From positions 1-64,000 of the forward strand of contig SFKS01000007.1 of assembly GCA_004554705.1 (NCBI GenBank): a DNA stretch of 64,000 nucleotides. The letters run 5' to 3'. This document shows, in pieces, positions 37,386 through 48,200 of the stretch. Position numbers and translations under genes: made by a program. This DNA is from Clostridiales bacterium (GTDB taxonomy: Bacteria; Bacillota; Clostridia; TANB77; CAG-508). The notes under the pieces were generated by a model. It saw nothing but the letters and a program-made list of their open reading frames with translations, did not search any database and was not told the origin of the DNA. How positions within the stretch are numbered: position 1 is the stretch's first letter; every line of letters begins with the position of its first letter.

Positions 37386-40062
37386 TTATTTAGCTTCATA
37401 TAAATTTTTGCCTTCTTCTATGTCTATTTTTAATGGAACCTTTAGTTTTATTACATTTTCCATTTCTTGTTTTAATATTTGCTTTACTTCTTCTTTTTCT
37501 TCTGGAATTACTTCTATTAGTAGCTCATCGTGTACTTGTAATATTATTTTTGATTTTAGATTTTTCTTATTTAGTTCTCTATATATATTTATCATTGCAA
37601 GTTTCATTATATCTGCTGCTGTTCCTTGTATTGGTGTATTCATTGCAATTCTATTTCCAAATTGTCTTACCATATAGTTGTTTGAGTTTATTTCTGGAAC
37701 ATATCTTCTTCTATGAAATAGAGTTTCTACATATCCTTCTTTTTTCGCTGTTTCTACAATGTTGTCCATAAAGCTTTTTATTCCTTGATATTTGCTTAAG
37801 TATTGCTCTATATATTGTTTTGCTTCTTTTCTTGATATTTTTAATTGTTCTGACAAACCAAAGTCACTAATTCCATATACTATTCCAAAATTAACTGCTT
37901 TTGCTCTTGTTCTTTGTTCTTTTGTTACCTCTTCAATTGGTGTGTTGAATACTTTTGAAGCTACTTGTGTATGAATGTCTTCATCATCATTAAATGCTTG
38001 TATCATATGCTCATCATTTGAAATATGAGCTAGTACTCTTAATTCTATTTGAGAATAGTCTGCATCTATAAATATTTTTTCTTGTTCTGGTTTGAAAACC
38101 TTGCGCAAATTTTTTCCTAATTCATTTCTTGTAGGAATATTCTGTAGGTTTGGATCTGTTGAACTTATTCTTCCTGTTGCTGTTACCGTTTGATGAAAGT
38201 TTGAATGTATTTTGCCTGTTTTAGAATTTATATATGGTATTAGGCCTTCTACATATGTTGAATTTAATTTGCCTATTTGCCTATATTCTAGAAGTTTTTC
38301 TATGATTGGGTGTGCATATTTTATTTTTTCTAATATTTCTACACCTGTTGAGTATCCTGTTTTGTTTTTTTTGCCCATTGGTAATGCTAACTTTTCGAAA
38401 AGAATTTCTCCTAATTGTTTTGGAGAATTTATATTAAATTCTTCTCCTGCAAGTTCATAGATTTCTTGTGTTAGCTCTTCTATTCTGTTTTTTAGTTCAT
38501 CTCCAAATTCCAGTAGTTGTTTTTTATCTATATATATTCCTTGATATTGCATATCTGCTAAAACCTCTGATAGTGGCATTTCTATTTCATTAAATAATGT
38601 TAGTACATCTGTTTCTTTCATTCTGTTTGTTAATATATAATATAATTTATTAATTAAGTATACATATATATAGTTCTTTTTATCTAGTTTTTTAGGGTCA
38701 TCAGCAGTTTCGAAAAATGTAAGCTGTTTTTCTTGTTGTTCTGTATTTTCCAAATATGTAGATATATCTATTTTTAGATATTCATTTGATAAATAGTCTA
38801 TTGTATATTTGTTTATATTGGAATTTAATAAGTAGCCTGCTATTTCTATATCAAACATTAGATTTGTTGGTTGTATTCCTATTTGTTTTAATAGTATATA
38901 GTCTTGTTTTTGTTTGTATCCAATTTTTAATATGTTTATATTTTCAAAAATTTCTTGTAGAGCTTTTATATCTTTTATTAAGTAAGCTTTGTTAGCTTTT
39001 TCTGAATATACTGTTATACCTTCTATTATAGTATTTGTTATACCTATTCCGTTTTGCGGTTTTGTTATTAAATAATAATATATTTTTTTATTTTCTTTTA
39101 TTTCTTGTTTTAAAGTTTCTAGCTGTTCTCCTGATATTTCTTCTCCTTGCAAATCTGTTATTTGTTCTTCATTGTAGTTTTGCTCTTTTTTTAGGTTAAA
39201 TCTTTCTATAAATCTATTGAATTTGAGTTTAGTAAATATTTCTACTACTTTTTGCTTGTCCCATTCTGTAATTTGCATATCTTCTAATTTTTTATCTATT
39301 GGTGCATTTAAATCAATTGTTCCAAGTTCTCTTGATAGATATGCCATGTCTTCATTTTGTTCAATTTTTTCCTTTAATTTGCCTTTTAAGTTGTCTATAT
39401 GTTTATATATTCCTTCAATATCTTTATAGTCTTTTATTAAATTTATTGCTGTTTTTTCTCCAACTCCTGGTATTCCCGGAATATTGTCTGAGCTATCTCC
39501 TGCAAGTCCTTTTACTTCAATTAAGCTTTTAGGTGAGAGTCCATATTTTTCAATTACTTTCTCTACTGTATAATCCTCTGTTTCAGTTTTTCCTTGTACT
39601 GTATGTGGTATTCTTACTTTTATATGTTCATCTATTAATTGAAAACTATCTCGATCTCCTGTTAATATAGTTACATCTAATTTTTCTTTTTGCCCCCATT
39701 TTGCAAGAGTTCCGGATTATATCATCTGCTTCATATCCTTCTTTTTCGATAACTTTAATATTCATTGCTAATAGTATTTCTTTTAAAATTGGCATTTGAA
39801 TTGCAAGTTCATTTGGCATACCTTTCCTATTAGCCTTATATCCTTCATATAATTTGTGTCTATGAGTTGGAGCTTTTAGGTCAAATGTTACTACCATATA
39901 TTCTGGTTTTATATCTTCTATTATTTTAAACATTATGCTTAAAAAACCATAAATTGCATTTGTATATGTGCCATCTTCTGTCATCATAAGTTTTGAAGTC
40001 ATTGTTCCATAAAACGCTCTATTTAATATGCTGTTTCCATCTATTAGAACTAAATTTTTCAA
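37386..40062 (-). CDS. polA: DNA polymerase I, read through a CGG +1 site
   Basis: DNA polymerase I for repair and Okazaki-fragment processing. Read with one skipped base it has 891 residues, typical for PolA. The first frame starts at TTG 40062 (AAAGGAGG upstream) with the 5'-nuclease domain (LVLIDGNSILNRAFYG, EGYEADDII). CGG is codon 117, and the unshifted frame would stop after about 20 codons. Skipping C gives DDIIGTLAKWGQKEKLD, then the rest of the nuclease, the inactive 3'-exonuclease-like domain and the polymerase domain with DADYSQIELRVLAH and HDELLIEV. No full-length PolA is otherwise present in the window. Confidence 0.9.
39712..39714 (-). other. CGG +1 recoding site in polA
   Basis: Coding strand reads GAT ATA ATC CGG AAC TCT. 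Dropping the C gives ATC GGA ACT CTT GCA, restoring the conserved DDIIGTLA segment, with Gly117. Confidence 0.9.
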
Positions 40063-40160
40063 TATTTACCTCCTTTATTTCATTTTTTTTAAATCTGTTT
40101 TGGTTTAGTTGTTAATTATCTGCTCTATAACTTGTAATTTTTCGCTATGATAATTACTTA

Positions 40161-40736
40161 TTATTTTATATTTTTATTTCTGATGTAGTCACCTTCAAAT
40201 TCATTTTCAAGTATATCCATATGTAATCTATCATAATAATTCCCATTCAAAAATATTCCTTCTCTATTACATCCTGTATCTTTAAATCCACATTTTAAAT
40301 AACATCTATGAGCTCTTTCATTTATAGCAATCAGTTCTAATCTTATACTATGTAAATTAAGATATTTAAAACCATATTCTAGTAACAATTTGATAGCTTC
40401 AGCCCCATATCCATTACTTCTGAAGTCTTTATCTCCGATAAATATTCCAAGAACAGCACTTCTTTGGATCCAATTAAAATGCTCTAAACCTATAGTTCCA
40501 ATTAGTTTGTTATTATTTAGCTCAACAATATTGAAAACTCTATTTTCATTATTCTTTGCAGAATTTTCAAGCCATTCTTTTTCTCCAGTCAATGTTGTTA
40601 TTTGTTCACTTCCACCAATATAGTCAGTTACTTGAAAATCATTCATCCATTCTGTGAATTTTTTAATTTCTTCTTCTGATGCACATCTAGGAGATAAATA
40701 AATTCTATCACCTAACATTTTTTTAAAATATTTCAT
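40161..40736 (-). CDS. GNAT family N-acetyltransferase
   Basis: A RimJ/RimL-style acetyltransferase of 191 residues. It starts with RIYLSPRCASEEEIKKF and has the acetyl-CoA site FIGDKDFRSNGYGAEAIKLLL (about 100-120), then HSIRLELIAINERAHRCYLKCGF. The substrate is unknown. It could be a ribosomal-protein N-terminus, an antibiotic or a metabolite. It stands alone with a gap of about 285 bases on its right, in which I see no gene. AGGAGGG precedes the ATG. Confidence 0.85.
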   Translation of the reverse strand: MKYFKKMLGDRIYLSPRCASEEEIKKFTEWMNDFQVTDYIGGSEQITTLTGEKEWLENSAKNNENRVFNIVELNNNKLIGTIGLEHFNWIQRSAVLGIFIGDKDFRSNGYGAEAIKLLLEYGFKYLNLHSIRLELIAINERAHRCYLKCGFKDTGCNREGIFLNGNYYDRLHMDILENEFEGDYIRNKNIK

Positions 40737-41021
40737 AAAACCCTCCTATATATCTGTTCTCTTCTGAGCAAACAATTTCATTCCACATTATTTATTTTGT
40801 TTTTTCTTACTGTGGCATAAGTATCGTTCCTCCTCTGGACTCTTCCTATTTAACTGCTAAAAGTTGTGTACCCTGTCATTACTCCTTAAAACACTTGGTA
40901 TAACAACATCTGGAATCTATTTCAATTCGCCAAAACCACAGATTTTAGCATTTTTCATAAGTTTATGTTTTCTTTTATATATAAAGGTTTGTCCGTTTTT
41001 GGGGTTAAAATATATACCCTC

Positions 41022-42044
41022 CTATTTTTTATCATTTATTTTCTTAGATTTCATTGTTAGCTTATCAAAATCTGATATATAATTTTTATCTTGTTTTACT
41101 TTAAATTTTTCATATTCTTTTGAAGCCTTTGTGTCAGCATCTAATTTAGAGATTTTTCCTTTCCCATCTAAAATTTTATAATGTCTCATTTTTAAAACAT
41201 TATCAACTTCTTCTTTCCAATCTTTCATATACATTGGTATATTTCTTTCTGCACTATCTTCTGCAATATCAAGAAAAATATTAACAATATTATTTAAATT
41301 TTTTAGTTCTTGCTCATCTAAATAATTTTTAGCAATTACTACATCTGATTTTAGTATTTTTCCATCTGGAGATTCTTTCCAATTTGTCAATCCCATATTA
41401 GGTTTATTATTATCAACTCTATTATAAATTATCTCTGCCGCAGTTTCACCAGTTATTGCATAATGGAATTTATTTTGTATGCTAGCATAAAATTCTCTAG
41501 CAGTATCACTAGTATTATCGTAATCTATAGAACACTCTGCAAAAATATCAGTTATTTTCTGGTAAAACATTCTCTCACTAGTTCGAATTAATTTTATTCT
41601 TTCTAGTAATCTTTTAAAATATTCCTGATCAGATTTTCTTCCTTTCATAAATCTATCGTCATCTAATGCAAAACCTTGAATCATATAATCCTTTATAATT
41701 GCATTTGCCCATGTCCTAAATTTAATTGCAGGTTTTGAATTTACTCTAAATCCAATGGAAATAATCATATCAAGATTATAATAGCTAGTAGAATACTGTT
41801 GTTTATTATCATTTCCCATATGTGCAATTTTTGCACATGTGCTTTCTTTATCTAATTCTTCATCTTTATAGATATTGTTTATATGCCTAGTTATACCTGT
41901 TCGGTCTATTTTAAATAGTTTCGTTAAAGAGTCAATATTTAGCCATACATTTTCATTTTGTAATATAACTTCTATTCTGGTTTGTCCCTCTTCATCATTA
42001 TAAAAAATTATATTATTTTCATTTCCAATTAATTTATTTTCCAA
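41022..42044 (-). CDS. RhuM-family protein
   Basis: A 340-residue protein of the RhuM (virulence RhuM) family. This family is named after a Salmonella pathogenicity-island gene and is often seen on mobile or accessory DNA. It shows WLNIDSLTKLFKIDRTGITRHINNIYK, YYNLDMIISIGFRVNSK and RTWANAIIKDYMIQGF in outline. The biochemical role is unknown. I chose the TTG at 42044, since AAAGGAGA is six bases upstream. The gaps on both sides and the family suggest recent acquisition. Confidence 0.8.
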   Translation of the reverse strand: MENKLIGNENNIIFYNDEEGQTRIEVILQNENVWLNIDSLTKLFKIDRTGITRHINNIYKDEELDKESTCAKIAHMGNDNKQQYSTSYYNLDMIISIGFRVNSKPAIKFRTWANAIIKDYMIQGFALDDDRFMKGRKSDQEYFKRLLERIKLIRTSERMFYQKITDIFAECSIDYDNTSDTAREFYASIQNKFHYAITGETAAEIIYNRVDNNKPNMGLTNWKESPDGKILKSDVVIAKNYLDEQELKNLNNIVNIFLDIAEDSAERNIPMYMKDWKEEVDNVLKMRHYKILDGKGKISKLDADTKASKEYEKFKVKQDKNYISDFDKLTMKSKKINDKK

Positions 42045-42176
42045 TAGATATCTCCTTTCGTTCTTTAGCTTTAAAGCATTAGCAGTTGTCAAGTTTTTCT
42101 TAACAACTGAATTTTATCCTAGATTTTTCTAATATTATTAAAGCTATTTCTTGAATAATACACATAGAATGGAATA

Positions 42177-42716
42177 TTATTTTTTGCAGTTTAAGTATCT
42201 GTCTTCCTCGGAAAATACACATCCACAATATTTTTGCATATATAGTCCAAGTTCTCTTGCTTTTGCTTGTCCTTGTCTGAAGCCTGATCTAAAGTCTATG
42301 TATAAAAAATTTATATCATATTTTTGTGCTAATTCTTCACAGATTTTTTTTAATTGGTCATGTTTTTGATATGGACTCACAAATAAGGTGGTTGTAAAAG
42401 TATCATAACCATTTTGTTTTGCATATTGTATTGTTTTTTCTAGTCTTACTTTGTAACAATAATTTGTACATCTATTTTCTAAGTCATCTATTACATTTTT
42501 ACAAAATTCTTTTAGACCGTATTCTTCTTCAAATATAGCAGTAATTCCTATATTGTTGGCATAATCCTTTAAGCAATCTCTTCTTGCTTGATATTCTTTA
42601 TATGGATGAATGTTTGGGTTATACCAATAAAGCGTTGGTTCTATATTTTGTTCTCTTAAATTATCTATGCAGTACACACTACATGGTGCACAGCATGTAT
42701 GCATTAATAGTTTCAT
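42177..42716 (-). CDS. queH: Epoxyqueuosine reductase QueH
   Basis: An alternative epoxyqueuosine reductase (DUF208) for the last step of queuosine synthesis in tRNA. The 179 residues show the family cysteines: LLMHTCCAPCSVY near the N-terminus, the NPNIHPYKEYQAR signature (about 34-46) and CGCVFSEEDRYL at the C-terminus, which hold the metal and [4Fe-4S] site. I see no other queuosine genes in the window. AGGAGCAAT precedes the ATG. Confidence 0.9.
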   Translation of the reverse strand: MKLLMHTCCAPCSVYCIDNLREQNIEPTLYWYNPNIHPYKEYQARRDCLKDYANNIGITAIFEEEYGLKEFCKNVIDDLENRCTNYCYKVRLEKTIQYAKQNGYDTFTTTLFVSPYQKHDQLKKICEELAQKYDINFLYIDFRSGFRQGQAKARELGLYMQKYCGCVFSEEDRYLNCKK

Positions 42717-42767
42717 TTTTATTGCTCCTAAAAATTTATTCTTTCTTATATCTTATTATATATTTTT

Positions 42768-43694
42768 TCATTCATTTTCCTTTTTTATTATATATTTAGG
42801 TCTATTTTTTATTTCTAAATACATTTTCGAAATATATTCTGAAAGTATTCCTATTGATATTAATTGTATGCCCCCTATAAATAGTATTGTTGTAAATATT
42901 GAGGCATACCCTGGCACATCTCTACCAATAATCAAAGTTTGTAGAATGATTACTATAGTAGAAATTATAGCTATTATGGATATCAAGAAACCTACTAGAA
43001 TTGATGCTTTTAGTGGTGCGGTTGTAAATGATGTTATTCCTTCTATTGCATAAGAAAATAGTTTAAAGAAATTCCATTTTGTTTTTCCTGATGTCCTATC
43101 GATATTATCTATAAGTATATATTTGGTCTTGAAACCAACCCATGTGAATATACCTTTCGAAAATCTATTATATTCTTTTAAAGATAATACAGCTTCTACA
43201 ACTTCTCTTTTCATTATTCTAAAGTCTTGAACATTTTCCTCCATAGGAACAAAAATTTTTATTAATTTATAAAACATTTTTGAGAAAAAGCTTCTAATCG
43301 GAGGTTCTCCTTTTCTATTCTTTCTTTTGGTTGCTACCACATCAAAGTCGCCTTCTTCTATTTGTTTTAACATCTCTAGAATTGTAACTGGTGGATGTTG
43401 TAAATCAGCATCCATTAATACGACATAATCACCTATAGCACTATTTAAACCTGCATATATTGCTGCTTCTTTTCCAAAATTTCTTGAGAAACTAATCAAC
43501 TTTATACGACCATCTTGATTTCTTAATTTTTTTATGATTTTCTCAGTGTTATCCTTGCTACCATCATTTATAAAAATTAATTCATATAAATATCTATGCT
43601 TTATTTTTTCTACAACTTTTTTTATTTCATTGTAAAAATTATCTATATTCTCTTCTTCATTGTAGCATGGTACTACTATTGATACAGTTTCCAT
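42768..43694 (-). CDS. Polyprenyl-phosphate glycosyltransferase, GtrB-like
   Basis: A 308-residue family 2 glycosyltransferase, most like GtrB/YfdH enzymes that load a sugar onto undecaprenyl phosphate. It begins VSIVVPCYNEEENID, has the DLQHPPVTI metal motif (about 96-104), and ends in two membrane segments (about 230-250 and 265-285). With the GtrA-type flippase at 47760 and the membrane transferases at 43804 and 45233 it makes a three-part surface-glycosylation set. AGGAGGAAAATC precedes the ATG. Confidence 0.88.
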   Translation of the reverse strand: METVSIVVPCYNEEENIDNFYNEIKKVVEKIKHRYLYELIFINDGSKDNTEKIIKKLRNQDGRIKLISFSRNFGKEAAIYAGLNSAIGDYVVLMDADLQHPPVTILEMLKQIEEGDFDVVATKRKNRKGEPPIRSFFSKMFYKLIKIFVPMEENVQDFRIMKREVVEAVLSLKEYNRFSKGIFTWVGFKTKYILIDNIDRTSGKTKWNFFKLFSYAIEGITSFTTAPLKASILVGFLISIIAIISTIVIILQTLIIGRDVPGYASIFTTILFIGGIQLISIGILSEYISKMYLEIKNRPKYIIKKENE

Positions 43695-43803
43695 TATGAT
43701 TTTCCTCCTAAAATAAATTTATATTTTTTTACTTGTACTTTTTTTTTACTTATATTATAATATATTATATATTTTCGAAAGTAAAGGGGTTAGACTTAAA
43801 AAT

Positions 43804-45162
43804 ATGAATAAACAAAGAATTTTTAATGAAAAAATATTATATTGGTTTATATTCATATTGTATTCAATATTGAATTTATTTTTAATGTTAAGGCATGAAC
43901 CATGGAGAGATGAAATACATGCTTGGTTAATGTCTAAAGAGTTATCTTTTTCTGAATTAATAGTAGCTAGTAGATTTGACGGTCATCCAATATTGTGGCA
44001 CTTAATTTTAATGCCTTTTGCTAAAAGCGGTTTTCCAATAATAACTTTAAATATAATTTCATATATTATCATTCTAATTAGTGCGTGGTTATTATTATTT
44101 AAGGCAAAACTATCTTTATTCTTTAAAGTAATCGTGCTGTTCACTATACCTTTTACATATATTTACTCTGCTATTTCTAGAAATTATTGTTTAATTGTTT
44201 TGTTTCTAGTTTTGATTGCTTTATTATATGATAAAAGATATGAAAAACCTATATTGTATAGTATATTAATAGCATTATTAGTACATACTCATTCTCTTGT
44301 TTGGGGTATAGTTGCTGGATTAACTATTACTTTTCATTTTTACGAAATTCTATTGTTCTTTAAACATAAGAACAAAGCAAATATTAAAAAGGTGCTAATA
44401 GGTCTATCATTAATCGTTGTTAGTACTATATTAGTTGTGTTAGAATTATATGGAACTACTAATACTGATTATGGGGTATCTATAAGCTCATATATTCTTC
44501 GTTTTGTAGGGTTTCTTATAATTATTCTACTCTCTTTCTTAATATTTACCGTATTTAATAAATCATACTTTAAAGAATATTTGATACTCTTTTTTGGATT
44601 TTCTTTTCAAATATTAATATATACATGTGTTTATTCATCAGTTTTGTTTCAAAGATTTATGCTTATATTTGTATTAATTTTATTTTATTTGCTTCTATTA
44701 TCGAAAACAGATATGGCAGAGCGAAAGCTTAATATACTTTGTATAATTTATCTATTATTTATGTGCGTATTTGCTTCTAAAAGTTTTTATAATACCATAA
44801 CACATGATGTTAAGTATCCTTACTCTTCTGCACAGGAAATGGCGAACTATATAAATAAAAATTTACCTGCCAACACAACTATTTTAATAGATGCATCCAT
44901 TATTGGTCAATCAATTATACCATATCTAGATACCGCTAATTTTTATGATATAGCATACGACTCATATGTTACTTGTGCGAATGTATCACATGATAGAGGA
45001 AAAATATTAAATGCTTTAAATAATTTAAATCAAACTTACTCAGGCAAGTATATAATCATATGTAACCATTTTGTATCACTAGATTCTAGTTATGCAGAGC
45101 TGATTTTTGAAACTAAACTTAGTATGGTTAATGAAATTTTCTCATTATATTACATATATTAG
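43804..45162 (+). CDS. Multi-membrane-span glycosyltransferase (GT-C, PMT-like)
   Basis: A very hydrophobic 452-residue protein with about ten or more membrane segments. It carries the GT-C signature EPWRDEIHAWLMSKE near residue 31, which contains the Asp-Glu pair typical of such enzymes, and DGHPILWHL (about 59). It probably transfers sugars from lipid-linked donors outside the membrane. It is divergent from the GtrB-like gene and convergent with the next. The donor and acceptor are unknown. Confidence 0.75.
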   Translation: MNKQRIFNEKILYWFIFILYSILNLFLMLRHEPWRDEIHAWLMSKELSFSELIVASRFDGHPILWHLILMPFAKSGFPIITLNIISYIIILISAWLLLFKAKLSLFFKVIVLFTIPFTYIYSAISRNYCLIVLFLVLIALLYDKRYEKPILYSILIALLVHTHSLVWGIVAGLTITFHFYEILLFFKHKNKANIKKVLIGLSLIVVSTILVVLELYGTTNTDYGVSISSYILRFVGFLIIILLSFLIFTVFNKSYFKEYLILFFGFSFQILIYTCVYSSVLFQRFMLIFVLILFYLLLLSKTDMAERKLNILCIIYLLFMCVFASKSFYNTITHDVKYPYSSAQEMANYINKNLPANTTILIDASIIGQSIIPYLDTANFYDIAYDSYVTCANVSHDRGKILNALNNLNQTYSGKYIIICNHFVSLDSSYAELIFETKLSMVNEIFSLYYIY

Positions 45163-45171
45163 TATGATTTT

Positions 45172-45211
45172 AAAAATGTGCTTAAACTTTTTTATTCCTA
45201 AGCACATTTTT
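45172..45211. terminator. Bidirectional terminator
   Basis: A 13-bp stem (AAAAATGTGCTTA with TAAGCACATTTTT) lies between two convergent membrane-transferase genes and has A and T runs on both arms. Confidence 0.88.
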
Positions 45212-45232
45212 TTATTGGTTAATAACCAGTAT

Positions 45233-46702
45233 CTAATTAATATAACATGTTATATACAGTGTATTTCCCATTGCAAGATATCCTTTATCTGTATCAACTT
45301 TACTTAAATATTTTGTTTTTTCTTCTTCTGTCATGCATCTTTTTTCTAATTTTTTATTTCCAAAATATTCTATTATCTCCTTGGAAGACCAACATGTTCT
45401 TAATGCACTCCAATTCATAACAGAATAATCAGTAAGTAGGTCGTGGTACACTCCCTTATATGAATTTTTGTAATCCAAGTAGATTGCTATATATGTTACT
45501 TCTACATTGTTTTCTGCTTCGTAGCATTCAATATAATTAGCTATATTTTTTGCTTCTTGGATATCCCTTATATCTATTTTCTTACTTATTTCTATATTAT
45601 AAATATAGCTATAGGTATTCAAAATTCCATATATAACTAAACTAACCATAAAACATATTGATATAATTTTATTATTACTAAAAATATTTGTCTTTGTTAC
45701 TAAAAACAAATAAACAACACCAATGCAAGCACCTACAGAGAATCGTATCCTTGTTGAAAATAACGCACTTGTCCCACTAAGTGTAGGTATTATGGCTGCT
45801 CCTAAACATATTACAACTATTATTATTATATTTAAGAAATTTATATATTTTTTTAATTTTTTTTCTTTACATAGTAATGTCAGTAAGCTTATGAATGCTA
45901 TTGTATAAAGATAATATCCATAGTGAAGAGTATTCATAAACATATTAATAACTTGCTTGAATCCTAATACAAAATTGTATATTATATTAAACTGTAGTCT
46001 ATGTTGCTCTATTTGTAATATGTGGCAAGTCAGATTAATTTGTATCATATTTATTGATATGGCTACTATTATTGGACAACATGCCCACAACATATCTTTT
46101 AATATTTCTAAAAAATCCTTATTATTTAAAAGCTCAAATAATATTAAAAATGCAAAGAATGCAGATACTGTTCCCTGATAGCAGAATACACCTAAGCACG
46201 CAAATACTATGGATTTTATTATACCTTTTTCTAAACAACTTTTTGCTGCTAACATATAAAAATACACACTAAGTGCCATTATAATAGTTTCTGCAAAATA
46301 TAGGTTTTCTAGATACATTGCATTGAAAATAGTATAATATGATGCTATGATTAAAATAAATATCTCAAGAAGGCTCCACTTTTCTTTTTCTTTTAAGCAA
46401 ATATTTTTTAGTTTTATTATCATTATGGTTGAGATTATTAATCCTCCCATCAAAGATAATGTAAACAAACTTTCATAAGGAATTTTTAGTAAAAAGCCTA
46501 TATAATATAACAATGCAGAGAATATTCTTCCTCCTGGCAAAAAGTTTTCTTTTAAATATTGTATATAGCCTATATTAATAAGATTGTAGCTATCAGTTGT
46601 ATAATGCTCTGTCAGGAAATTTTTAAAAATTACAACATTTATTAATAGGATTATACAAAAAATTATTGCATCTTTATATATTTTTTTATTAAATCTCTTC
46701 AA
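45233..46702 (-). CDS. GtrII-like membrane glucosyltransferase
   Basis: A 489-residue protein with about ten membrane segments and a long C-terminal soluble tail. The N-terminal part (LINIGYIQYLKEN, GRIFSALLYYIGFLLK) resembles the GtrII family that transfers glucose from undecaprenyl phosphate to a surface glycan. The match is by layout and motif style, so the exact family is uncertain. It starts at TTG 46702, with AAAGGAG upstream, directly downstream of a glycosyltransferase. Confidence 0.65.
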   Translation of the reverse strand: MKRFNKKIYKDAIIFCIILLINVVIFKNFLTEHYTTDSYNLINIGYIQYLKENFLPGGRIFSALLYYIGFLLKIPYESLFTLSLMGGLIISTIMIIKLKNICLKEKEKWSLLEIFILIIASYYTIFNAMYLENLYFAETIIMALSVYFYMLAAKSCLEKGIIKSIVFACLGVFCYQGTVSAFFAFLILFELLNNKDFLEILKDMLWACCPIIVAISINMIQINLTCHILQIEQHRLQFNIIYNFVLGFKQVINMFMNTLHYGYYLYTIAFISLLTLLCKEKKLKKYINFLNIIIIVVICLGAAIIPTLSGTSALFSTRIRFSVGACIGVVYLFLVTKTNIFSNNKIISICFMVSLVIYGILNTYSYIYNIEISKKIDIRDIQEAKNIANYIECYEAENNVEVTYIAIYLDYKNSYKGVYHDLLTDYSVMNWSALRTCWSSKEIIEYFGNKKLEKRCMTEEEKTKYLSKVDTDKGYLAMGNTLYITCYIN

Positions 46703-46713
46703 TTTTTTCTCCT

Positions 46714-47661
46714 TTAATTTTTGTTGTTTTTTTCTTTTGTTTCATAATTTATTAAATTTATTTCATAGTCTTCTCTATGTTGTTTTACTATTGTATCTAG
46801 TATTACTCCACATTGTAATATTATTATTGCTAGTATCTCTAATCCAGTAGCAAGTATTGCTGATGGTATTTTATAAATATATCTATATTTTATAAATTCC
46901 ATTATTACAGGTGCTCCAATAATAATTCCTAATAGAATTATTATAAAACCAATACACCAAAAGAATTTTCTTGGCTTAAAGTCTTTGTACATTTTTATTA
47001 TAGTCTTTATAACTTTCACTCCATCATTTACTGTGTTTAATTTAGAGACACTCCCCTCTGGTCTATCTCTATATTCTATTGGTATTTCTTTTACTATAAA
47101 TTTTTTATCTAGAGCATGTAGTGTCATTTCTGTTTCAATTTCAAATTTTGAGCTAAGAACTGGAATATTTTTTACAAACATTTTATTAAAAGCTCTATAT
47201 CCACTCATTATATCATTCAAATTTGACTTGAATACTGTATTAATAGCTTTTTTCACTAAATTGTTTCCAAAATTATGAAACTTTCTTTTATTCTCTTTCT
47301 TATATGTACCATTAGATAATCTATCGCCTACAACCATATCTGCGGTGTTATTTCTGATAGGTTCTATTAGCTTATGTACAAATTCCGCAGGATATGTATC
47401 ATCTGCATCAACCATAATATATATATCTGCATCTATTTCTCTAAACATTCTTCTTACTACATTGCCTTTTCCCTGATTATACTCATTTCTTACTATTACG
47501 CCACATTTACTTGCTATTTCATAAGTTTTATCCTTAGAATTATTATTGTAAACATATATATCCGCTTCTGGCAACTCTCTTTTAAAATCTTCAATTACCT
47601 TTTTTATTGTTAATTCTTCATTGTAGCATGGTATTAAAACAGCTATTTTTTCATTGTTCAT
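46714..47661 (-). CDS. Family 2 glycosyltransferase, second GtrB-like copy
   Basis: A 315-residue protein similar in layout to polyprenyl-phosphate glycosyltransferases. It has VLIPCYNEELTI at the N-terminus, the MVDADDTYPAEF motif (about 83-94), and two C-terminal membrane segments. It belongs to the Gtr-type cluster with the GtrII-like enzyme and GtrA. Two different loading enzymes suggest two sugar decorations. AGAGAGGAAT precedes the ATG. Confidence 0.85.
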   Translation of the reverse strand: MNNEKIAVLIPCYNEELTIKKVIEDFKRELPEADIYVYNNNSKDKTYEIASKCGVIVRNEYNQGKGNVVRRMFREIDADIYIMVDADDTYPAEFVHKLIEPIRNNTADMVVGDRLSNGTYKKENKRKFHNFGNNLVKKAINTVFKSNLNDIMSGYRAFNKMFVKNIPVLSSKFEIETEMTLHALDKKFIVKEIPIEYRDRPEGSVSKLNTVNDGVKVIKTIIKMYKDFKPRKFFWCIGFIIILLGIIIGAPVIMEFIKYRYIYKIPSAILATGLEILAIIILQCGVILDTIVKQHREDYEINLINYETKEKNNKN

Positions 47662-47759
47662 ATTTTATTCCTCTCTTATCTATTTTGAATGGTTATTGCT
47701 ATTTTTTTATGTTAGCATTTTTATATAATTATTTACTTTTTTTATGTTTTTTATTTCTT

Positions 47760-48176
47760 CTAATTTTTCTTTTTATATGCCCAGAATTTATTTAGTATAA
47801 AATTAACTGGTATAGTTACAACTAAATTCATTAATGTTGCAATATAGTGAGGTATTCCTAATAATTGTTCCTCTAGATATAACAATATTGCTGTTAGAAA
47901 CACTCCTGTAACTGAATATGAAGCATATACTTTGAGTAATGTCTTCCAAAAATTTCTATTCTCTTTTTCTTCTGTAAATACAAATTTTCCATTTAGCATA
48001 AATGAAATAAATACTGTTATTACAAAAGCTATTATATTACTTATTTGTTCATGCAAATGTAATAAGTAATATGAAGTATTTGTAATCACATAGGATAATA
48101 CTGTATTTATTGCTCCAACTGTTCCAAATTTCATGAATTGAAGTATTGATTCTTTAATCTCTTCTTTGTTTTTCAT
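47760..48176 (-). CDS. GtrA-family membrane protein
   Basis: A 138-residue protein with four membrane segments. The family is thought to flip undecaprenyl-linked sugars across the membrane. It shows FMKFGTVGAINTVLSYVI near the start and NFILNKFWAYKKK at the C-terminus, typical of GtrA. I chose the ATG at 48176, as AAAGGTGA is five bases upstream. It probably supplies the flippase for the neighbouring Gtr enzymes. Confidence 0.9.
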   Translation of the reverse strand: MKNKEEIKESILQFMKFGTVGAINTVLSYVITNTSYYLLHLHEQISNIIAFVITVFISFMLNGKFVFTEEKENRNFWKTLLKVYASYSVTGVFLTAILLYLEEQLLGIPHYIATLMNLVVTIPVNFILNKFWAYKKKN

Positions 48177-48200
48177 TATTCTCACCTTTTACTATTTTAT

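Noticed and set aside
40737..41021. A remnant gene between the GNAT and RhuM genes
   Set aside because: One short open stretch is seen, but without start signal or family likeness. I see nothing supportable in this gap.
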